Below are positions 56,557-64,000 of a stretch of 64,000 nt of DNA, in pieces (within the stretch, counting starts at the first letter, position 1; every line of letters begins with the position of its first letter). The DNA comes from Paramecium sonneborni. Taxonomy: Eukaryota; Ciliophora; Oligohymenophorea; Peniculida; Parameciidae. The notes under the pieces were generated by a model that ran no database searches, was not told the origin of the DNA, and worked only from the letters and a program-made list of their open reading frames with translations. The stretch lies in the NCBI GenBank assembly GCA_905182985.1, contig CAJJDN010000001.1, forward strand, positions 692,775-756,774, in the 5' to 3' direction. Both the position numbers and the translations under genes were made by a program.

Positions 56557-56937
56557 TTTCATTATTATAGTTATTATTAATATTAGAAATTAGATTCACT
56601 CCGTATTAAACATCTGACCTTTTTATATTTAATAAAATACACAATTTCTGTTTTATGAATCAATAATTCCATATTATTATATAGTTCCAATTTTAACAAT
56701 CATTCACTCCCATATTGATCTCAGACTTATAGTAAATAAGTTTCTCTTTAACTTTTAGTTTAAAGCCTAGGGTTTTTATATAATAGTTTCAATAGAAGTT
56801 AATATTAAGTAAAAAAAAGGCAAGAAATATATTTTCTACATAATTCCATATCTTTAATAACCTTTTAAAATTACAATTAGATTAAGTGATTTATAAGGGA
56901 GTCTTATAAAAAACTAGAAGATAAATATAATAATTTG
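56557..56937. promoter_or_regulatory. shared divergent upstream region of the two surface antigens
   Basis: 381 bp lie between the two divergent antigen start codons (56556 minus, 56938 plus). Both promoters and 5' UTRs must be here. I see no obvious inverted symmetry or known motif; the region is AT-rich with a slightly more GC-containing centre near 56690-56790. Confidence 0.4.
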
Positions 56938-59900
56938 ATGAAAATTTTGTGGGCAATATTAATTGTATTGCCAATAGTCTTTAGTCAGTATATTGTGGTG
57001 TCTCCATCTACAGCATGTAAATGCAAATAATTTTTGAATGAAAAAGGATGCAATAATAATACACTTGGATAATGTTATTGGAATAATAAAAACAATGTTT
57101 GTCAATAAGCTTAGTGTGGAAATATAAAAACATAAAATGAATGTTTAATATCGAAAAAACATTGTTATTGGAATGGTCAAATCTGTAGTCCTTTTACTTT
57201 ATGTGCTAACTTGACTTCTTAAATAGGGTTAATCTGTCCAGAATAAAATATTTCATGTTATGGATTTAATACTAACTAATGCTAGAGTATAGCATCATTA
57301 CCAGGTTGTTTCACATATTAGATAGGAACTTGTGGTTAATAGGGTGGTTATTTAGGATCTGATGGTTTATGCACTTGGAATGATTAAGAATAATAATGTG
57401 TTGTTGCCACTAACTGTAACTAACTTTTAGATTAATAGGTTTGTAATAAATATATACAAAATGCTTGTGTTTGGGATGATGTAAATGGTGGTTGTAATTA
57501 AGCTACATGCAATCAATTTTAATAATAAAATTGTAAATTTATTGTTGCTTCTTTGGATCCCAATCAAGTTTATCCTTGTTTTTATTTGTATAATAATTGT
57601 TAATTAGCTACATCCTAATTATTCTAAACATAAGATTAATGTTAAACAAATACATTATTAAATTATAGATGGATAGGAAATGACAAATAAGGAATTTGTG
57701 TGAGTTGTTCTTAATAATTAATTTAACCTGCCAATAGATGTAGTTGTGAACAATTCATGTATGAAGCAGAATGTATCTTAACTGAATATTGTGATTGGAC
57801 TTAAAATTCATGTTAAGATATTTCATGCGATAAAATTACTAATTAACTATAATGTAGTACAAATAAAAACTGTTATTGGAATTTATCACTATAAAATTGC
57901 TTATTCTTTTCCAGTTGTTAACAATTACAAGGCTTGAATACTTTAGCTTGTATGGCTTAATCAATAAATTGTCCAAATGAAAGCTATTAAAATTGTTAAG
58001 CATCCTAAGTTTATTGTAACTAGCTAAATTAATATTCTTGTGATGGATATGTAACAGGTGATGGAATATGTTATTTTAATGAATTAAATTAGGTTTGCTA
58101 AAATCTACAATCTTGTCTTTATATAATTGATGAAAATATATGTAATTAAATTAAAAAGTTTTGTTTTTGGTCAACAACTTAAAAAAAATGTTTACAATAA
58201 ACTTGTTCAAATATTTAGACATAAAAAGATTGTACTTATGTTTATAAAGAGTTGAATGAGTCAGATGTTTAAATTTGTTAATGGATAAATAATAAATGTT
58301 TAAATGCTAAAAATATTCTAACTCTAAATGAAACTGATTGTATGTTAAATTCTCAATTTACTTATATGTATACAGGTACAAAATGTGTTAAATGCTTATA
58401 AACAACTCTTATATTGCCTCAGTAATGTTCTTGCACATAGTTATATTTACAATAAGATTGTTTAGCTAATCCTATTTGTTATTGGTATGGCTAAGCCTGT
58501 CAGTTATTAAGTTGCTTAGCAATAACTACTTAAGATTTATGCATTTAAAATAATCTCTGTTAATGGACAGAATATGGTTGTTCTGACTTTTAAACTTGTC
58601 TTGGATTAGCAGGAGCCACTCCTAAAGATTGTATCGCTTAATCTATCAACTGTCCTTATTCTGATGGAGTTAAATGTTAAAATAAATACTTTTATTCTCC
58701 ATGTCAAAATTATAACACAGTTGCTACCTGCACAAATCAATTAGGAAGTGATGGTCTTTGTATATGGAATACCACATCTAATTCTTGTTAAATTTTAATA
58801 AAATGTGATTAAATATTAAGGGAGGCCAATTGTGGCATCTATGAATATGTATGTAATTGGTCTAATGACTAATGTAATTAATCTACATGCAGTACTTTTA
58901 AAACTCCAGAATAATGCAAATATTATTATCTATCCCTTAATTCATTTACTCCTATTGGATGCAAATGGAATATTAAGACAAGTGTTTGTGAGTAAGTTGC
59001 ATCCACTTTTTTATCTTATAATAGTGCTAATTGTTATTTAAATACAGCAAAAACTGCTCGATGGAGTTAAGCATAAAATTAATCAGGAGTATGCATTAGT
59101 TGTGGTGTTAAGTATTTACCTAACCCTTACAAATGTAGTTGTTAATAACTGATATCATCAATAAATTGTATTTAAAATGAATTATGTTTTTGGGATCCAA
59201 TATTAAAATTGTGTGAGGAATATTCATGTACATAATTGACAGAAAACTTATGTGTTAGTAGTATGAAATGTATGTGGTCATCTAGTGGTTGTATAGAATT
59301 TACTTCATGTAGTCAATTAAAAGGAGAATCAATGGATGAGTGTTTATCATAAACTTTATTTTGTCCTTTTAATGCTTCAGTAAAAGGTTGTTCAAGTTTG
59401 AAAGATTAACCATAATGTGAAGATTATAAAACATAAGATGCTTGTATAAATTTATAGGGCACCAAAAAACAAGTGTGCAGTTGGAATTACTAATATAATA
59501 GATGTACAATATTAGAATCATGTAATTAATTATATTAATAAATAAATTGTGAATAACATGCTCTATATTGTGCATGGGTTTCTAGTTCATATTATGGTAA
59601 CTGTCAAAATAGAACATGTAATAATTATAAAACAAGATATTCTTGTACATATGTCTTAAGCTTAACAGATCCATAAAAGATATAATCATGTTAATGGTTG
59701 AATGGTAGATGCCAACCTATGATTATATAATAAGCAGTTGATGCAAACACATGTTTTACAAACTCAGATGGAACAAGTCGTTGGAGTACAGACTCATTAA
59801 CATAAGGTTTTTGTGTAACATGTAATGTGCCATCATATGCTACTTAATATTAAAATAAGTGCGCATGTTCATAAATACTTAATTAAAGTGAATGTTTACA

Positions 59901-61317
59901 TCCTTTTTGTTAATGGACAAATAATTAATGTATTCAAAATAGTTGTAGTAATATTAAAAATTAATTTGAATGTTCTCAATAAAAATAATGTTATTGGAAA
60001 ATGAGTAGTAATGCATGTTATTCAATAACATTATCATTAAATTTCTGTACAACATTAAAAGGAAATTCATCTTTAGAATGTTTAGCTTAAAGTGTTAATT
60101 GTCCAGGTACTTTGAATGGATTCTGTTAAGATAGCTCAAATTTATAAGCCTGTAGTAGTATTACAACTTAAGCAGCATGTGCAAATAGTATTGGATAAGA
60201 AGGCTATTGTAGATATTAAAATTAAGCTTGTAATGTGATAACTAATTGTTCTTAGATTAAATCTTATAATTATTGTATTGGATTCTAACATTTCTGTTTT
60301 TGGAATTTGGAATTTAATTAATGTGCTAGTATTACTTGTTCTAATATATCAGATAAAGAGAATTGTACTTACATTTTTTAAAGCATGAATAGTTCTTCTA
60401 TATCTATGTGTGAATGGAATTAAGAAATATCTATATGTCAAAATGCCTCTTTAACTAATTTGAATAATAAAGACCCTGAAACTTGTTATTTTGAAACTGG
60501 AGGTACCTATCATTGGTCTAATAATCAAAAAAAAGGATATTGTATTTCATGTTCTTTAGACCTCATTTAATTACCTCATACTTGTTCATGCGATTAATTA
60601 ACTAATGTTGAATGTTTGGCTGCAAAACCTAAATGTAAATTGAGTGATTCAGGTAGTTGTATAAAGAATCAATGCAAAGACATTTTTGATTAAAATAATT
60701 GCTCTACTTTACCATCATGTATGTGGTCTAATTAAGGATGTACAGAATTCACATCTTGTACTAATCTTTAAGGAACCACTACTTTTGATTGCTTAGCTTA
60801 ATCTATTAATTGTCCAGGAATAATAAACCAAACATGTTAATCTAAATCCTCATTAAGTTCTTGTAGTTCTAATTAAACACCAAATCAATGTACTATAGGA
60901 ACTGCATCTCCAGATGGATTTTGTTACTGGGATAACAATACTGGCTGTTAATAGTTAATAAATTGTGATTCAATATCTCAACTAACACAATGTAATGCAC
61001 TTTATAGGATATGTACATGGAGTTCTTATTTTAATAAATGTGTGCCTTTTAAATGTTAAGACTATAAGAATTAAGATTAATGCACTTATGTGATTGTAAA
61101 TTTCAAAGATTCCTATGTAGAATTATGTTAATGGTAGAATAAAGTTTGTCAATAATTTACTGATAAATACTATAGATTTGATGAATAAACTTGTTATTAA
61201 AATTCTGGACATACTTATAGATGGGTTTAAGATGAGGATCATGGATCTAAATGTTAAGAATGTTATTCATCATTATTGATAGCATTTACAATTGCCTTAT
61301 ATTTAATTGGCTTTTGA
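56938..61317 (+). CDS. large cysteine-rich GPI-type surface antigen (Paramecium surface antigen family)
   Basis: 1,459 residues in one exon. It starts with a signal peptide (MKILWAILIVLPIVFS) and contains tandem Cys-rich units with the C-x-W spacing (QCYWNNKNNVCQQAQC, CYWNGQICSPF, CLWSSSGCIEFTSC-type blocks) throughout. It ends CQECYSSLLIAFTIALYLIG, a GPI-anchor signal. The same spacer seen in the neighbour occurs several times, for example NYRWIGNDKQGICVSC and TYRWVQDEDHGSKCQEC. Its length is about twice that of the divergent neighbour, and the two share unit type and end structure, so they are paralogues. The expected place is the outer cell surface. No frame break was seen. Confidence 0.9.
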
Positions 61318-61408
61318 GATTAATATTAAAATATATATTGTTATTAAATATTTAGTTTTTACACCAAAAAGATTAATAATTTTATATTAATGAAGGGTAC
61401 TCAATTAT

Positions 61409-62526
61409 TCACAAATCTGCATCATATGAATATTAAACTTCAACAGGTTGAACAAATTTATCAATTCTTCTAACTCTAGACTCTTTTAAACCTTATTATT
61501 GAAAATCTTAAAAGAATTTAAATTCTTCTTTAATTTGAGCAAATAATTCGTTAGCATATTTTTATGCTAATACAAATTTATTCCATTAGTTGCCAAGCAA
61601 AATCAACTAATTTTCAGATTCTCTAAATATCATATAAATTTACATTCATCCACCAATAATTTAACATCCAACTCTTACAAATTACTTGAATTCTCTTTTG
61701 TCTAAAAAGCAAATGCTTTCTCAACTAAATATAATATTCTAATTATATTAGAGCCTTTTAATCCTAATATTCTTTGCTTAATATTAAATTCTTTCTAATA
61801 TTTATCAACATCAATTTCAAATATTGAAATATATTTATAATCTTTTTCTAAATTATCAAATAAATCTGGAGTCTTCCTAAAAATACCTTTTTCTTACCTT
61901 TTATATTGTTAGCCCTTCTTCTGTCAGATTTCTATGATTGAATTGATAAATATGATGAACTGAAGAATCCTCAAAACATAATTAAACTTTAAGAGTGTGA
62001 ATCTAATTGGTACCAGATCTACCAGGAAGCTCAATTGGAGTATTATTAAGTAATTTAACAGCAATCCAACATTCAACAATACTTCTCATCAAAATATAAG
62101 CTATTTTATCTTTGTTGATAACTTTTAGAATCTCAAATTATTAAATAATTATTTACTTATCCAAAATGTTAAAAGATAGTTTCAATATCGATTGTATCGA
62201 CTGGATAATAACTAGGAGGGTCTAAAGTTAAGGCTACCAAAGGGAGATAATAAAAGTCTTTAAGCTCTTTGTTTATACTATGAGCTTTGATTAAAAAATC
62301 ATTCTATAAATTGGAATCAGAAACTAACTTTTCTATTTTATCTCTGCAATCTATATTTGAAGATAAAACTTCTTCTAATGTCATTTCTTGGTTTTAATTA
62401 ATCTCATTACTAATCAATAACATTATACTTTTCATCTTATTGTCTATTAAGTTTCTTCAAGAATCTCTTCTCTCCATACAAGAAGGAAGCATCTAATGAT
62501 ACTCATATTTAAATCTTACCCAACAT
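61409..62526 (-). CDS. RNA-binding protein with RRM-like and KH-like domains
   Basis: 332 residues with five small introns (62493-62519, 62410-62428, 62132-62156, 61873-61897, 61621-61643; 27, 19, 25, 25 and 23 nt). The second has the smallest size in the window, and the last three end in GAG or AAG, so these boundaries are less secure although the total is in frame. An RRM-like fold is suggested by YLPLVALTLDPPSYYP, DIETIFQHFGQILKVI and ILMRSIVECWIAVKLLNN. A KH-like segment follows: FEIDVDKYQKEFNIKQRILG then LKGSNIIRILYLV, giving the I-x-G-x-K-G-x-N pattern with Leu in one position. The pair suggests an RNA-binding regulator. The C-terminus is a helix ending in a hydrophilic tail. It converges with the large surface antigen, 91 bp apart. 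Confidence 0.75.
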
Positions 62527-62589
62527 TTTTGGTAACATTAAATTTATTATAAATATATATTAATATAAATTTAAAATATACTCAAAAAA

Positions 62590-64000
62590 TCACTAATCTT
62601 TCTATAATATATGGAATTATTTATTTTTATTACTCATCTTTTCGATGATATATTTATACTCTAAGACAAGCATTTCCATTTATAAATAAACTTAAACAAG
62701 GTCTTCTACGTCCCTTGCACTATAATACATAAATGCTGGATTTGGACGAGCAAAGAAATCACTTGCTTTACACTTATTAAATTTAGAATGCATCTCCTCC
62801 TTTAATTCATTGCAACCATGTAAAGCTTAATATTTTTTTAGTACATTATTGATAGGAGGAGTAGCTACTTATAATATTTCTTTGGAAATTTATATTGGAC
62901 TACAAAATTAATATAAGATAATACTTTTTTTTAACTTTTTTCGAATCTTGATCGTTAAATTTTAATTATTCTATAAATTAATATGTGCAACTTGTGTCTA
63001 CTACATTCTTTGGACAGATTTGATTTATATGCAAAGCTTAACTGTCTCTTTTACAATCATGAAATACTTTACAAATCTCTTCATCTTCCAATATATTTCT
63101 AACCACACTTAACATTTATTCATGAAAAATTAAATCAGCTTCCAAATACTTAGCTTTCATTAAATCAAATATAAATATTATTCTTAAATTCTCTACCATT
63201 ACTCCCATTTAAATAAGCCAAATATCTCCTTTCTTCAATTATCCTTCCAAATCTATTCCAACATAATTAACATCAAATGAGAAAAACTCTTATGCCAAAA
63301 GTAATTTTTCTGCTGAATCCACTATTATCGTATTTCTAACTTCTTTATCTACAAATTCTTGTATCTCCAAAATTTTTGTAATTAACATATTATTGTTTAT
63401 CTATTTTATTTTTGATGGTGATTAATACTCCTTTCCACATTTGCATTTCTTTTTTTTATTTACTGTTTTACCAAATTAATTTATAACATAAAGATTTCCA
63501 TTTATACTATAAAACTTATGCAATTTTTCTTTATGCAAATAATTTACCATACAATTATATTTGTCATTATCGCTGGCATTCATTTCTATCTGCTTTATCA
63601 ATTTATTAAAATTTATTGAAATTTGATTATGTGTTTAAGCATGACCATAAATAGCCTAAATTATTGCCATTAATTAGGGAATATCTGCATCAAAAGATAT
63701 CAAATTAAATCCATCTTCAGATATTTAATCATAAACTTCTGGATGAATTAAGTCTTTTAATTAATTTTTTACTTTTGATAATATATTCTCTTAAAAGTAA
63801 TCAATTAATGTATATTTCTTTTTTGGATGTCTTAAAAAATATTAATAAATTCCTGGCATCTCTAAAACCTAATCCAACCTATAGATCTCCTTTTTTACTA
63901 TGCTTTCCTCCATTGGCAATTCGACTTTATTCTTCAAAATATTTACCAAGGCTTAGAATATTATTTATTCATAAAATTTATTATAAATATCGTAATCTAA
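62590..64000 (-). CDS. 3'-5' exonuclease of the DEDD family, EXD1-like (5' end cut by window edge)
   Basis: 462 residues are visible; the start lies beyond base 64000. One 25-nt intron (62900-62924). DEDD motifs can be followed in order: YVGIDLEGQLKKGDIWLIQM (Asp-x-Glu, ExoI), CKVFHDCKRDSQAL (ExoII Asp), VVDTSCTYQFI and FFARPNPAFMYYSARDVEDL (ExoIII, Tyr-x3-Asp). The HD-x-R/K-D and V-x-D-T layout is closest to EXD1 and Egalitarian-type proteins, which are linked to piRNA and RNA transport in animals. All four acidic residues appear present, so catalysis is possible. A Cys pair (CKCGKEYQSP) in the N-terminal part could bind zinc. The N-terminal 220 residues have no recognised domain. Confidence 0.83.

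Overview
The window reads as macronuclear DNA of a Paramecium-like oligohymenophorean ciliate. It is very AT-rich. Long reading frames appear only when TAA and TAG are read as glutamine and TGA is the sole stop. Genes are packed at short spacing on both strands. Coding regions are cut by tiny introns (19-35 nt, GT start, mostly TAG end). Two large cysteine-rich GPI-type surface proteins of the Paramecium surface-antigen kind point the same way. All coordinates below are hand-derived spliced models; for nearly all of them the coding length is an exact multiple of three.

Layout. 1-8 kb: an IQ/DUF4378-like cytoskeletal protein (cut at the left edge), a divergent long coiled-coil protein, a DnaJ protein, and a badly frameshifted relic. 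8-17.5 kb: a tubulin-ligase-like (TTLL) enzyme, a CPSF30-like RNA-binding protein, an odd protein kinase, a TBC Rab-GAP, a leucine-rich-repeat protein whose stop overlaps the TBC start, and a CDPK-like kinase. 17.5-24.5 kb: a cytochrome b5 protein, the ciliary protein CFAP100 and a large DUSP-UBL-MYND ubiquitin protease. This stretch holds a 1,167-bp exact direct repeat around one N, which is almost certainly an unmerged contig overlap. 24.5-36.3 kb: pirin, an ABCC transporter, an outer-dynein-arm docking protein, a tail-anchored protein, a MIR-domain protein and a small unknown. 36.7-45.2 kb: a VPS9-like protein, a gene-poor stretch with two decayed copies of a repeat, a type II membrane protein, an F-BAR protein and an MFS transporter. 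45.3-61.3 kb: an intronless 2,815-residue NACHT STAND protein followed by two intronless head-to-head surface antigens. 61.4-64 kb: an RRM-KH protein and a DEDD exonuclease (cut at the right edge).

Functional themes. Several genes fit cilium or basal-body biology (TTLL, CFAP100, the ODA-docking protein, IQ/DUF4378). Others fit membrane traffic (TBC, VPS9, F-BAR) and RNA handling (CPSF30-like, RRM-KH, exonuclease). The most unusual block is the giant NACHT sensor-like gene beside the surface antigens, all without introns in an otherwise intron-dense region.
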